Counted from the first letter of the stretch, positions 33,891 through 45,662 are shown. The stretch: DNA of 64,000 nucleotides from Brachionus manjavacas (GCA_019054805.1 JAHQIY010000027.1:434001-498000); one strand, 5' to 3'. Notes: generated from the sequence alone by a model not told the origin. Program-made: numbers and translations.

Positions 33891-34080
33891 CTTTCATTAC
33901 ACTGTGCTCTTGTAAAGTTCAATGTCAAAGCTAGTCTAAAAGACAATTTAATAAACAGTGATTTCGATTAGGAAATTATTTATCAATGGTTAACCTAGAA
34001 AAACGAAACCAGTGATGAATAAAAAAAACAATTTATTAGTAAATGAGTTGGTAGAGAAGTTACGAGTTGAATAATCAAAC

Positions 34081-34272
34081 ATGGATTGTTATTTGGTCAA
34101 AGTAAAGGCTGGAGAATTATTTTGTAGACCAACTGAACAAGAAAAAAAAGTCTCACGTATTTTAGGTTTATGTACGTTGTACAATAAAGATGAATGGATT
34201 ACTTTTTATTCATTGTCTAATTTAGTTTATTTAGTGTCTAATTCAATTTCAATTTATATTCAATTTATCTAG
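34081..34272 (+). CDS. Unidentified short reading
   Basis: 63 codons from an ATG: MDCYLVKVKAGELFCRPTEQ..., then a hydrophobic tail that looks non-coding. The first 35 residues look coding-like, but I do not recognise them. It could be part of the MULE debris to its right. Confidence 0.25.
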   Translation: MDCYLVKVKAGELFCRPTEQEKKVSRILGLCTLYNKDEWITFYSLSNLVYLVSNSISIYIQFI

Positions 34273-34309
34273 TTCATAATCGAAAAAAAAAACGAGAAGA
34301 GTTTTATTC

Positions 34310-34536
34310 GAGGCAAATTCCCCTTTTTTTAGCTTGAGTTTCAACAGCTGGTGTTTGAGTTTCTACTACTTTTCTAGGCCTTCCTGGCTTCTTAGGAGCA
34401 GGTTCAATTGTTACTTGTAAGGTAAATGGAACTGTATTGTTAGTAAGTGCTGGATTTATAGGTCCAAACGATTTTCTTTGTAACGCTGGAGCACATCTTT
34501 TTCTTCTTCCTCTCTTGTTATCTTTTTCTTTTGGGA
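34310..34536 (-). pseudogene. MULE C-terminal AT-hook exon remnant
   Basis: The minus-strand reading holds KRGRRKRCAPALQRKSF, a proline/threonine stretch, then APKKPGRPRKVVETQ, an AT-hook, and a stop after KKRGICLE. This kind of tail is typical of MULE transposases with SWIM/AT-hook ends. No core is nearby. Confidence 0.5.
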
Positions 34537-34944
34537 TTTGATTTAATTAGTTCATAAAATAGTAGCTATAGTACCGAAATATTAATTTATTATCTATTTT
34601 TATTTATTTGTATATCTGGATCGAGCTATTGCTCCTTCAGATTAAAAAAAATAAAAAAATAATAAAATGAATATTCAAAAAAAAAAATAGAATAAAAAAA
34701 AGTAAAAAAAAAAAAGAAAATAAATTAAAGAAAAAGTTAAAGTTAAAAACATATTTTAAATATATTTCAAATGTTTGATTGATCAGGGAGAAAAGAAGAA
34801 ATAACTAGGTAGCAATTACACAGTGATTAAATGTTCTATTTAAAGAAATAACAGCTACTTTTCACTTATTTCTTTAAATAAAACATTTAATCAATTAATA
34901 TTTCGGTACTATAGCTATTATTTTATGTACTAATTAAATCAAAT
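34537..34944. mobile_element. Foldback element interrupted by a LINE A 3' end
   Basis: The outer arms 34537-34586 and 34893-34944 are near-perfect complements (ATAGTAGCTATAGTACCGAA / TTCGGTACTATAGCTATTAT). The inner arms 34833-34857 and 34873-34898 pair as well, with a 13-base loop. Removing the LINE piece gives a hairpin of about 170 nt. Confidence 0.72.
34592..34832 (-). mobile_element. Family A-related LINE 3' end in the foldback element
   Basis: Tail TTTATTTATTTG, hairpin GAGC-AATA-GCTC, and an end at GTAGCAATTACACAGTG. It is a diverged subfamily (GGATCGAGC instead of GTACCGAGC). Confidence 0.8.
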
Positions 34945-35024
34945 TAGGTTTTAGAAAAACTATTTTAGAAATTTTTTACATTGATCCTAAATAAATTATT
35001 TTAGACACTAGAAAAAACTAAATT

Positions 35025-35318
35025 ATTATTTATTTATTTTATTTATTTGTTTTCTGTACCGAGCTAAAGCTCCTTCAGAATAAGTTAAAAATAAAATAAA
35101 AATTAAATTAAAATTAATAAAATTAGTTAAAAAAAAAAATGAATCAAAATAGAGTAAATAAGCTAAAAAAATGAAAGTTGAAAAGACATAAATTGGAAAA
35201 GATTGTTACATGTGGCACATGTTTAAAAAACATGTTCAAGTTCAAGTTTCAGGAAAAAAAGAAGATACACAATGGAGTTGGGTATTCAATATATCTTGAT
35301 TCGAAACCTTCTTTGTAT
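35025..35318 (-). mobile_element. Family A LINE 3' end
   Basis: Hairpin GAGC-TTTA-GCTC near 35062. It ends within the last codons (GATTCGAAACCTTCTTTGTAT). An 18-base stutter occurs near 35221-35245. Confidence 0.85.
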
Positions 35319-35319
35319 T

Positions 35320-35960
35320 AAATTAGACAATAAAATTACTTTAACCTAAAGATGAGTTGTGTCAATAAATGAAGAACTTAATTTTGAATTTTGAAGATTA
35401 GACAACAAAAACAATTATGATAACTTTTTTAAATCACATAAAACATTGATTTCTAATAGACTAAATTAGATTTTTTGTTTATTCAATTTAACTTGCTATG
35501 AAACGCTCTAATGTCTATTTCAACAAGCTAAAATGTTACCTGTTTTATCTGTGCTGATTGACTCTCATGTTGAAAAATGATTTGACTGATTTGTCACTTC
35601 TTGTAAAGAGCAGAGTTTATCTAAAATAAAAAATTGCCTTTTAAGTATATAAATTCTAAGGATTAATTAAAACAGTCTTTCTCAAAAGATGCTTATTCAG
35701 CCGCTTTACGTAATGATGTTTAATGTTTAATTCTATTCTCTTTTTCGACAAAATGTTATAAACCTTAAATTCTGAACTATAGTTCTTTCCGGATCTGTTA
35801 GGATCTAGTGGTTCGCGGTTATAACGCTAATAATAAATAAAGAAATTAAATAATAATAATAATAACTTTATTAATAAATGGCCACTTCTAGCCTGAACAA
35901 ATAATAAAGAAAAAAAAATGGAGAAAAGAAAACAACAATAATTTCAGATCTCTTCTGATC
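35320..35960. other. AT-rich spacer
   Basis: No gene. (AAT)n near 35850-35865. Confidence 0.5.
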
Positions 35961-35962
35961 GC

Positions 35963-36053
35963 ACATGTCTAATATTTTACACAGTGTTAAATACTATCAC
36001 TTGCTAAGCGCATGAGATCATAGTATTGCACTGTGAAACTATAGACATGTAAG
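35963..36053. repeat. Short palindromic element
   Basis: ACATGTCTAATATTTTACAC on the left pairs with GTGAAACTATAGACATGT on the right. The central GTTAAATACTA...TTGCTAAGCGCATGA block recurs at 47108-47152. Confidence 0.6.
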
Positions 36054-36109
36054 TTGAATATAGTCGGTGTTGTAGTTATTGAGAGAACTACAACAAAAAG
36101 CTCAATTAG

Positions 36110-36660
36110 AAAATGAATTTTTTAATGTATATAAATAAATCTTTTTTTTTTCACTAGTTTTCTAATTATCTGAAAATATTCTTATAAAATTAGATTTAAT
36201 TTTATTAAATGATGCATAATGATCAGCAAATAATTTTTGCTTAATTTCCTTTAATAAAAGATTATTGTTTTTAGACTTTTTGGTAGCACAAAAAAATCGA
36301 AATATTGACTAAAGAAAATTAAGAATGGGTTATGAGCTGAAATTCTAAAAATATTTTCTAGCTAATTATTGATTATTTCATGAATATTAGACTTTAAAGC
36401 CGTTCCTATCCAACTCTTAATTTTCCTTTGACAGTTAAATTAAGGAATGCAGGAATATGAGCGATTTATTTATTTTTGAATGATTTAATATTTTCAATTT
36501 TTGGACAAAATTTTGACTTTTATTTTTGTGGAATTTTAAATTAAATCTTTTCTTTTCTGAATTTCTTTTAATTAAAAAAGAAGTTAATTCAATTTTATTT
36601 TAATAAAAATTAGACAATTCATTATTGATTCAATTATTTTAAATATCATGAAAAGATGAA
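36110..36660. other. AT-rich stretch
   Basis: Nothing recognised. Confidence 0.45.
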
Positions 36661-36689
36661 ATGTTTGTTTATTTATTAAAAATATATTT

Positions 36690-36812
36690 CGGGTTATACC
36701 CTGGCAGTTTGGAATGGATCTTAGTCCTTCTTTTCAGCCAAAAAGATAAAATAGATGATAAAAATAAATGCTATAATAAAATGAATAAAGCTAGAATTGA
36801 GTTATTTTTTAT
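36690..36812 (+). repeat. Dispersed repeat, copy 2 (contiguous form)
   Basis: Inverted match to 28331-28391 and 28808-28856, here joined by about 15 bp. An open frame across it (36661-36882) is probably incidental. Confidence 0.65.
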
Positions 36813-36939
36813 GAGACAAAAAAATAGAGATTTAGTGATTTATAAAGAAAAGAAAAGAAAAAAAACAAATTTAAAATGTTAAATTTTTTTTAATTTAAAA
36901 AATTTTTTCATTTTCTGTTCTATTTTTTTTAGATAGGTG

Positions 36940-37070
36940 TCGAAAATGAAAAGATGAAATATAAAATAAACAAATACCTAGACGAATTAGAGAAATAGCT
37001 TTCGAGGTGGAAAATGAAAAAATTTGTTGAAAAATCTTGCTCCATTGTCTTCTCTAAAAATAATAAAAAA
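36940..37070 (+). mobile_element. Family A-related RT fragment
   Basis: Reads KINKYLDELEK, a stop, then SRWKMKKFVEKSCSIVFSK, matching the post-FADD region of family A. Confidence 0.7.
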
Positions 37071-37079
37071 AATATTATA

Positions 37080-37984
37080 GGGTTGATTTAATAAGTTAGA
37101 TCAGTTATTAAGCATTACTCTACTTGTTTGATAGATATATTTTATTGATTGGTATTACTAGGCAATTCTAATTAATAGCTTCGAGACGTATTATTTTTTA
37201 TTTATAATAATAATAATTATAATAATGATAATAACAATAAGCTACAGCAGGAGACCTGTGCAGCGAGACTAGATGTAGTTTGGGTATGGTAGCTATCTTT
37301 CTGCGAAGAAAAAAAATAATCTTCAGAAAAATAAACTTGTCACTTAAGCAAGAAAATCTTTTTTTTTTGCAAATTTTGCAAAATTAATCACATGCTTAAA
37401 ATTATTAATTTTTCCTCCATTTTTTTTTTTAATCAAATAAATTTATTCAGCTTCAATTTTTTTCTTTTGCAAATATAGTTCTTAATTACTAGCAAAAAAA
37501 CTTTTTTATTGTCAAAATGTACAACTCAAACTTTTGATAAGTTAGGTAAATCAGGGATATACTACAATTCCAACTCGTTTTATAAAAGTAGCTATTGAAC
37601 CGAAAAGAAAGCTGGTAAAGTAGCAAAAGCAAAGAAGGCGCTTGAAAAACAAAAGAAATAGTTTTTGTTATTTATAATTCTTTTGGTTTATTTTTATCAA
37701 TTTTTTTTAAATTTAACTTTTTGTTAATAATTTTGAACACAAAAATAAAAAAATAGACTTTGTAAATTTGAAATTAAATTTTAAATAAATTAACAAAAAA
37801 TTTTGTCTGACACTAAATTAATAATTTTGGAAATACAGGTAATATTAAGTCATTTATAATTCATTCATTTTTAATTTGCAATTTATTTATTTGTTTTTTT
37901 TGTTTGTTCTTTTCATTTTTTCTTCTCGTCGATCGAATCCAATATTTCAATAATTCAATAATTGAATATACAGTCATATTTTAT
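37080..37984. other. AT-rich stretch with an ATT-tailed repeat end
   Basis: 37195-37290 holds an (AAT)n tail followed by AAGCTACAGCAGGAGACC, resembling on the minus strand the repeat at 15760-15870. Otherwise nothing recognised. Confidence 0.4.
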
Positions 37985-38165
37985 TTATTTATTTATTTCA
38001 ATGAACGCCTTTAAGGCGATGTAAAAAAATTTAAAAATTAAAAATAAGTATAACGATAAAATAAGACAAAAATAAGTGTTTGAGTAAAGATTTGAAAAAA
38101 ATTTCAAATTTCAAATGTTAATTTTTTTTATATTTCGATAATTATTATTCATTTTATCGTAATTT
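37985..38165 (-). mobile_element. Family C LINE 3' end
   Basis: (AAAT) tail and perfect hairpin CGCC-TTAAA-GGCG at about 38005. It shares the ATAATTATTATTCATTTT block with 48830 and 63340. Confidence 0.65.
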
Positions 38166-38289
38166 TGTGTTTCTTTAAAAAAAAAAAAAAAAAATAATCA
38201 AATGAAAAAGAAAATAAAAATTCGTCAACAACTAAGCGATTTAGGAGAAGATTCGACTAGCCAACATCGATAGAGACTTTCCTCAAGGT

Positions 38290-39530
38290 ACACATTTTTT
38301 ACATTTCTTTTTGATATTGATTCAAAAAGAAATGTAAAAATATTGACAAAAAAAAGAAAAGAAAGTGAATAAAAAAGTTAATCGTACTTGAATTAAAAAA
38401 AAAAATAGATAAATAATTTAATTATTGAAATTTACAATACACAAAATGCTTAAAAGAAATTTTTAATAGATTTTTTAGAATTTGGCACTTGTAGACAAAA
38501 TCACTTCTTAGCTCTAATTTTTGGAAACTTCTCTGAGTTTACAAGACCTGATTTTTTAATTTTGCGATAAAAAAATTTAAACTAATTAAACAAAAAAAGT
38601 AACATTTTCTTTAGTATTTTAAACTTATTTTCAAAAGTATCCGTCAAATGACCAAGAAATATAAAGGCGCTATACTAATTTATAAAGAGACTTAATCATT
38701 CATAGAACTATATGGATTGTTGATTCCATTAGAATTACACAATTTATAGACATTTTTTTATTTGTTAAATTTTAAATTTTAATAATAAGAAACAAAATTC
38801 CCACTCATTTTTTTCTTGTAAATGAATACAAATTATAAGAGATATCAATCTTAATTTTTAAGATCAATTTGATTTTTTTCAGAAATATAAAAGTAAACTA
38901 CTTAATGTACGACAAACTTTCAATGGCATCCTTTTCTTAAATTTAGAGAAAAAATTTTTGAATGTTACTATATGTGTCAAAAAAAAATTTAATTATATCA
39001 AATCTTCGTCAGTCATTTTAAAGTGAAATATATGCCCAAAATTCATAAGGGAAATAATTAAGTAAAAAGCTAAAATATCAACTTTTAGTTTTTTTTTCAT
39101 TTTTCATTTAATTCCTTTGATGCCAGTGTTTGTAAAAAAATTCCTATGCAATTATGCTATTATTATGTTGGATTTTATTAGTTAATTTTGTAACTAAAAA
39201 TTAATTTTTTTATTTTATATTTAAATTCATTTATTTCAAAACACTATGAATGAATTGCTTCTTCTTTGAAGACCTACTGCACTTTGACACTTCAATTTCG
39301 AACTAGCCGGATTATCATTTGTAAGAAAAAATAAAAAAAATAAAATTCAAATATAAAAATTTTTTCAAAATTATTTTCTATTTTTAATTTCGTTTTACTT
39401 AAAAAAATAGTCAAAGAAATGAAATTGAAATTTTTTTTGCAAAATAACTGTTAAAATATTTACAATTATATTTTAAAAATTATTTCGATTTAGTCTATTC
39501 CTATTTCAAGTTTGGATAAGTCATTTTTGA
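38290..39530. other. AT-rich stretch, no gene
   Basis: No coding sequence or clear repeat seen. Small inverted matches occur (for example ACATTTCTTTTTGA / TCAAAAAGAAATGT at 38298-38337). Confidence 0.5.
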
Positions 39531-39569
39531 AGTTACTCAGAACAGAGTTGGAGTAGCTATTTATGCTCC

Positions 39570-39725
39570 TTGTTAACTTAAAGCTCATGGTTAAGTTAAT
39601 AAAATTACCAATGACAAAGATGTCGCTATATCACATTTTACCTCGTTTTTATAAAGCTGTTCCCCTGAATAATCACTTATTCATCAGCGTGTCAGCTGAT
39701 GCACAAAAATAATTAAGAATTAAAT
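39570..39725. repeat. Dispersed repeat and half of a direct-repeat pair
   Basis: 39570-39655 matches 41510-41608 and, more weakly, 23020-23085. 39668-39722 (AATAATCACTTATTCATCAG...) is repeated at 40980-41035. Confidence 0.6.
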
Positions 39726-39784
39726 CAAAGTCTTTTTAAATAGAAAAAGAAATAACAATTACTTATCTGTTTATTTATTTATTA

Positions 39785-40020
39785 TGTATGTGAGCGTTAA
39801 GTTACTTATGATATTTTTATATTTTATTTTTGTACTATTTGTTTTTGCATGTTCGAGTAGTTATAGGACTCTCGATAAAAAAAAGATATAAATAGAGAGG
39901 GGAGAAGCACATGGGGGAATCCCGTTTTTTTGGCTTAAGCTCAAAATAAAGATTTTGAAAAGAAGAAAAAAAGCTTTTCTTTAACTGGACTTTTTTAGCG
40001 ACTTCACAACAATCATAACA
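39785..40020 (+). mobile_element. Probable solo LTR
   Basis: 236 bp beginning TGTATG and ending CATAACA (near-inverted ends), with a TATAAATA box at 39887-39894 and an AATAAA signal at 39945-39950. TTATT occurs at both borders (39779-39783, 40021-40025), with one extra base on the left. No internal retroelement genes are adjacent. Confidence 0.5.
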
Positions 40021-40071
40021 TTATTTTAAAAATTATTCAATAGTTTAATTACCGTATTCCCTTGCAAAGAG

Positions 40072-40893
40072 ATGCATGCACCAAAAACCAAAACTCAAGT
40101 TTTACATCTCGCCCATGTTAAACTTTCCCCCCTTTTGATGCGTGCATTAAAAGGGGGAAAGTTATAACACAAAGCCCAACACATAACACAAAGTTATAAC
40201 ACATTTCCAAAAAGGCAACAGTATTAATGATTGTGCTAAAGAGTATATAAAGAGTATCTTATTGATAGACGTATAATCAGTCGTTGGATTAAAGCAGAGT
40301 CTAAAATTTTGAAAACTAAACTCAAACGAAAAAAATATGCCGTTAGTGTATCAGTTCCAAATATGACCCAACAAGACCCACAATTACCAAAAAGAAGAGG
40401 TCGTTCTCCAGTTAGTCCAAATACAAAAGCTTTGAAAGAAATCAAAAAGAAGAACTTAATTTGTATACTTTTAAAATAGAAGATTTTAGCTTTCTTTCAT
40501 TTTAATTTTTTTCCAATCTTTTCCTCAAATTTTTACTTTAAAATCTAAATATTAGCCCCGCACTTAAAAATAGAAAATGTATTTTTAATAAAAATAAAAA
40601 ATATTTAATCATTTATGAATTAATTTTTTTTTCAATTTTTAACCCGGCATCTAAATTTGAATTTCAAAAATAAGTTAATGACTAACATGTATTATTGATG
40701 CCGCATCTAAATTCGATTTTCAGGAATTAACGCGGCGTTTTCCATTGAGTTTTGGGTTTAAACGCGGCGTTTAACACCAAAAATCTGCATTTTAATGCAC
40801 GCATCAAAAGGGGGTAAAGTTTAACATGGGCGAGATGTAACGTGATGCTTGGACTAAAACTTGAGTTTTGGTTTTTGGTGCATGCATTTTATA
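40072..40893. mobile_element. Long-TIR MULE-like element with AT-hook exon remnant
   Basis: The left arm (40072-40165) and right arm (40785-40893) are complements over about 90 bp. They start ATGCATGCACCAAAAACCAA and include CATCTCGCCCATGTTAAACT. A 16-base block present on the right is missing on the left. The interior is AT-rich and carries one coding remnant at about 40310-40480. Confidence 0.75.
40310..40480 (+). pseudogene. AT-hook tail of a MULE-type transposase
   Basis: Reads KRKKYAVSVSVPNMTQQDPQ, then LPKRRGRSPVSPNTKALKE before the stop. The RRGRSP core is an AT-hook. No catalytic domain remains. Confidence 0.45.
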
Positions 40894-40979
40894 TATTTTT
40901 CTTTTCATCTAGAGTTCTAAAAATTGAGTTCATCGAGGACGATGCATTTTAAAAATATTCTATATCTTACTGAATAAAG

Positions 40980-41384
40980 AATAATCACTTATTCTTCAGC
41001 TTGTCAACTGATGAACAAAGAAAATTAAGAATTATGCTTGTCACATATCTCAGAAGTTAGACGCTTCGAAATGCTGATAAATACATTGAGCACTAAGCTC
41101 ACATCTTGACTTAATTTTAAGCTCGTGTTACGGGAACGAGCATATAGTCATAAATAAGAATTCTATTCTAAGAACGTTCAATAACTTAAATAAAGCTTTT
41201 AAGATAATAACATTGTATTATTATAAACCCGTTACAAAGCGGGTCTGGCTTGTTAGGACCATTATTTTTCCCAGGTACTAACTAACACTCGTCAGGCAGC
41301 CGTAGCACACTCTATAAACATTACTACCTCAGCAAAGCACTTTTATTAGTCTTCTTTAATCCTCGTCGCCAGATGTAATGTTTA
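40980..41384. other. Repeat-derived spacer with a possible short LTR
   Basis: 40980-41035 is the second copy of the direct repeat at 39668. 41126-41236 has inverted ends TGTTACGGG and CCCGTTACA and an AATAAAG near 41197, like a very short LTR, but no target duplication was seen. Confidence 0.35.
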
Positions 41385-41500
41385 CATTTATTTATTTATT
41401 TGTTTTCCCCTTCAGAATAAATTTAAAAAAAATAAAAGTTAATAAAATGAGATAAAAAAATCAAAATAAAGTAAATAAGCTAAAAAAATGAAAGTTAAGC
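41385..41500 (-). mobile_element. Family A LINE 3' UTR scrap
   Basis: TTTATTTATTTGTTTTCC joined to CTTCAGAATAAATTTAAA (hairpin deleted), then the GTAAATAAGCTAAAAAAATG block of the 3' UTR. Confidence 0.7.
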
Positions 41501-41509
41501 CCTTAGATC

Positions 41510-41608
41510 AGCTATTTAAGCTCATTGCTATCTTAAACGCTCATGATTAAGTTGATCAACTTACCAAAGACAAAGGGATATCGACAAAGATGTCACTATA
41601 TCACATAG
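41510..41608. repeat. Dispersed repeat
   Basis: Copy of the 39570 repeat, with ACAAAGATGTCACTATATCA. Confidence 0.6.
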
Positions 41609-41609
41609 C

Positions 41610-43290
41610 TTTAATTTGTTCTCGATTTCGTACTTAATTTTGTGGAAGGTCAAATGAAAAGTATAAACAACATTTAAAAATTTAAAATGCTTAGCTAAAT
41701 AAATAAAATAAATTTGAAAATTCTAAAATTTTTTTCTAGAAATACTATTTTGAAGGTGAAAAAATGTGAAAAAAATGTGAAAAAAATGGGGTTAATGGTA
41801 GGACTAGTTTCGTTTCGTAAAAAATGTCACTTTTTTGATGGTTTTGCCTGTAGTTAAACATGAACTAACTCAATTCAATTATTATTAAACAGGAAAATTT
41901 TTTCAGGTTTATAAGACCCAAAAGAAAGAGGAAATAAGAAGAGACAAATCAAGGCTTTAGATTAATTTATATCATTTAGCAAAATTCAGACATTATAAAA
42001 AAAGCATCTGTAAAAACTTTGATTTAAATTTAAGAAAAAGAAAACAAATTGATAAATTTGAAAACAAACAGAAGTAACATTTAATTCTATTCGATTAAGT
42101 TAAATGTGTTTTATTATTTAAAAGCATGGATGGAAAATGGCTGCTAAGAATAGAATAGACTTTTCTAGCCTAGATCTAGCTAGTTGCATAATAAACAAGT
42201 TTTAGACTCTTCGGAGAAATATGCTTCAAGAATTTTAAATTAAAAGTTGGCAAATATGCGACAAAAAAATACAGGAAATTGATGAATTTGATTAATTTTT
42301 TTCAGAACATATTTAGAGATAAATGAATAATTAATTCCTTTTTTCAAATGATTTTTTAGATAAATACAATTTATAGAATTTGAATTTTTTATTCACCTAA
42401 AAAATTTAAGTTCGATTGCAAAAAAATGACTCAAGGAATTTAAGTTAATCTAATAAAACCGATGTCAAAAAGAATTAAAGAAAAAAAATTATATTAACTA
42501 AATTTTTACAGATTTCTTTAAAAAAATTAAAAATCAAAATTTACATTAAAATGTAAAATTTTTTCAGTCAATTTTTTTTTAATAAACAAATAAACTACAT
42601 TTGGATTTTTTTCATTTTTTTTAAATTTTTTTGCTTGAATTTTGTTCCTGTTGATTAACCTTGAAACTCAACAACAACAAAAAAGACAGTTAATCTGAAT
42701 ATAAGATCTTAAGATAAAAAGAAAAATATGGCAAGTATTTTATTCTATTTTACATTTTTAAAAATAATTGCGTGATTATATTTCAAATTTTAACATGCTT
42801 AAGTATTGAGTTTTAATAAAACATCGTAACTTCAAAATTTCAAAAAAGTTAAATAGAAAAAAAACTTTCCATACCGAAAAATTAATTTAATTTTGATAAA
42901 TATGAATTAAAAAAAATAGAATTTATCGTAAAATTACGTTAAGCGATTGTCCCTAAAAACACAAATCCTGCCAGAATCAATTATTGTACTAAAAGACGGA
43001 AATTCACATATTAAGTATGTGTAGTTTTAGTTTACGGAATTAAAAAAAAAATTTGTTTTTTTTTTGGGGAGCATGAGCCACATTTTAGAGATCAATAGTA
43101 GAAGATCTCCTTATTTTTTTATTCAATTAAAAAACATGTGTATTTTGTTTCTTATAACACTTTTAACTAAATTGCGCATTTTTTTCTAAAAAATTCCCAA
43201 TATTTTCTAAATGAAATTGAGCAATGGCTGTGAAAAGTTCCAGAAATTCAAAATTAAAGTTCTATCTGAATGTCTAATTTTTGAAATTTT
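41610..43290. other. AT-rich stretch, no gene
   Basis: No coding text or TIR element recognised over about 1.7 kb. Confidence 0.5.
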
Positions 43291-43294
43291 TTTT

Positions 43295-44211
43295 TATTTT
43301 ATTTGTTTGTTTTCTGTACCGAGCCAGAGCTCCTTCAGAACAAATTAAATTAAAAAAATAAAATTAAAATTAAAATCAAAAATAAAGTAAACAAGCTAAA
43401 AAAAATGTTAGGGTTTAGCTTCAATTATGTTTACATAGTTGAAGCTTCATAAAAAAGAGGAAATAGTAAGGTAGCAATTACACAATGGAGTTGGGTATTC
43501 AATATATCTTGATTGTTGAAACCTTCTTTGTATTCTTCCACCAGTCTTACAACCAATGGAATAGAATGACTCAGTCCTGTCCCAACATGTCTCTCACTCA
43601 ACTCAAAAAGCCGATTTGAGACTTTTAGTAATTTAAGTTTATTAAAAGCCTCATGATGCACCTTGTTGAAGGAAGGATCATATTTTTACTAAAGGATAGC
43701 TCTGACTGCTGTATTCTGAATTGCTTGTAACTTTTTGATATTATTTCTGAAAATGAATTCAAGCAAGGAAACAAATAGTCTAGAATTGAACCAACTAAAG
43801 ATTTATAAAGATTTCCCAACGTTTTTTGATTGAGACCCCATTTTTTGTTTGACAGAATCTTAATTAGCCTTGTATTGCAACGTTCTTTTATTTCGTCAAC
43901 CAGTGTATTAAAATTTAATTTAGAATCAAATTTTATACCAAGAAACTTGATTTCTTTTTGGCTCATTATTCTGTTTCCATAAATTTTTAAGTTTAGATCA
44001 TCACTCATTTTTTTGTACCTAGAGAAGGCTGCTGAACACGACTTTTCAACTGATATCTTCATTTTCCATTTAATAAGCCATTGTTCTAGTTCGTTGGTGT
44101 ATTTATTAATCTTATTTTCTAGGTTCCCTTTTTTGTTATAAATAAAGAATGTAACTAGATCATCTGCGAAAAGCAGAGAGTATTCATTATTTGTTTTGAT
44201 TCTTTAGGGGT
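43295..44211 (-). mobile_element. Family A LINE, 5'-truncated
   Basis: 3' end with GAGC-TCTG-GCTC near 43322. Thumb/C-terminus in two frames (44062-43625, 43661-43431). It runs to just past FADD (about 44155) and ends at 44211, directly abutting a family B copy in the opposite orientation. Confidence 0.85.
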
Positions 44212-45230
44212 TGTCATATCAGCCCAGTCGATACACATTTACAGTCTTTATTAGATATTTGTGGAAATTTTGGTACTAAATGAAGACTAAAATTTAATCC
44301 TAAAAAGTCTAACATAATTGATTTTGGTCATCTTTTGTTTAGAAATGATTTTTATCTAAATAATATTAAATTAAACAAAGTTAAGGAACTCCAATATTTG
44401 GGTTTTAATTTAAATTCAGATCTTGACTTTAATAGAAAATCAATTATGAACTTTAAAAAATGTTCAAAAATCATTTTTCTCGTCCTCCTTCTTAATTGGG
44501 AAAATTAGTTTATTAATTAATCTCTTAAAGTCTTTATTTATAAAACTTATTGTTTATCACAATTTACGTATGGTCAGGGAATAGTTTCACTTAATAAAAC
44601 AACGATTAATACATTAAATATTAATCAAAACAATTTAATAAGACAAATGTTCAACCTTCGTTATACATGTCACATGTCGGGGGTCTTAAAATTTGATAAA
44701 ATTTTAAAATTTGATCACATTTACCTTTTTTCAAAACTATCATTTATTGAGACGATAAGATTTAACTCATTAGCATCTAGTATTTTTGAGTGCATTAAGC
44801 AAAACATAACTAACTGTCCATCAAAGTCAAATAACTCTTTTGAAACAGATATTCAACTTTTGATTAACCATTTTAATGTAGATTTTCCTTTACTTTTAAG
44901 TAATATAAGTAAGTTTAAAAAGGAGTTAAAGGGGCATTTTTTCATCAGTGATGGCATCTCTGACTCTATCAAAATATGTCTAGAAAACATAAGATTTAAA
45001 GATTATCGTATATTTTTAAATGAATTGATAAGGCCTAAATGAATTGCATAACTTGAGGTCAAAAAAGTTCATAAGAAACTATCTTCCTTTTCATTTTAAT
45101 ACAATTGTAATATTTTCAAATATTTATATATATATATATTATCTTTTTCTTTTTTTGGCCTCTCTTCTTCTAATTTTTATTTTTACTTCTCCTGAAGGAG
45201 GTTAATTAAATTCAAATAAATAAATAAATT
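44212..45230 (+). mobile_element. Family B LINE, RT C-terminal part
   Basis: Translations include FNPKKSNIIDFGHLLFRNDF, VKELQYLGFNLNSDLDFN, SLNKTTINTLNINQNNLIRQ and then the frame 44647-45042 ending DYRIFLNELIRPK. The 3' end has hairpin CTCC-TGAA-GGAG and an (AAAT)n tail. The 5' end is truncated after FADD. Confidence 0.78.
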
Positions 45231-45232
45231 AA

Positions 45233-45345
45233 TATGTATACTAAAAAATTTTATTTTACCTTTTTTGATTTTATATTTTTATTCAGAACAAGCTTTAGAT
45301 TTTAATTAATAATTTTATCTCAAGTTTATTGACTGTAATTATCTA
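45233..45345 (+). repeat. LINE-tail-derived repeat, also at 54275-54365
   Basis: Both copies read TATACTAAAAAATTTTATTT ... TTCTGAACAAGCTTTAGATT, a decayed family A 3' end. Confidence 0.6.
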
Positions 45346-45377
45346 GCTTTTAAAATAAAATCATTTATTATTATTAT

Positions 45378-45662
45378 TTATTTATTTGTAAATCTGTATC
45401 GAGTGTTAGCACCTTGAGAGAAAAATAAAAAATAAAAATAAAATTAAATCAAAATAAAAATGTTAAAAATAAAAGTTAAAAAATAAAATTAGAATTAAAA
45501 AATATGGCTAAATAAATGAAATGTGAAAAGGAAATAGAAAAAAAAATCGTTTTTGAAAGGCAGAAAATAGACACAAAAGTTATTTCGGTTTAGTTTTCAG
45601 AGAAAAAAGAGTCAATGACTAGGGAACAATTACACAATGGAGTTGGATAGTTAACAAATCTA
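45378..45662 (-). mobile_element. Family A-related LINE 3' end
   Basis: Tail TTTATTTATTTGTAAATC, decayed hairpin, and the last codons TTACACAATGGAGTTGGATA near 45640. Confidence 0.7.

Noticed and set aside
35806..35850. tRNA-like SINE head (GTGGTTCGCGGTTATAACGC)
   Set aside because: No cloverleaf, no consistent A and B boxes, and no second copy seen.
36661..36882. 73-codon frame starting MFVYLL
   Set aside because: It spans a dispersed repeat whose other copy does not keep the frame.
41126..41236. TGTTACGGG...CCCGTTACA as a certain LTR
   Set aside because: Only 111 bp, with no target duplication or promoter. Kept only as a weak note.
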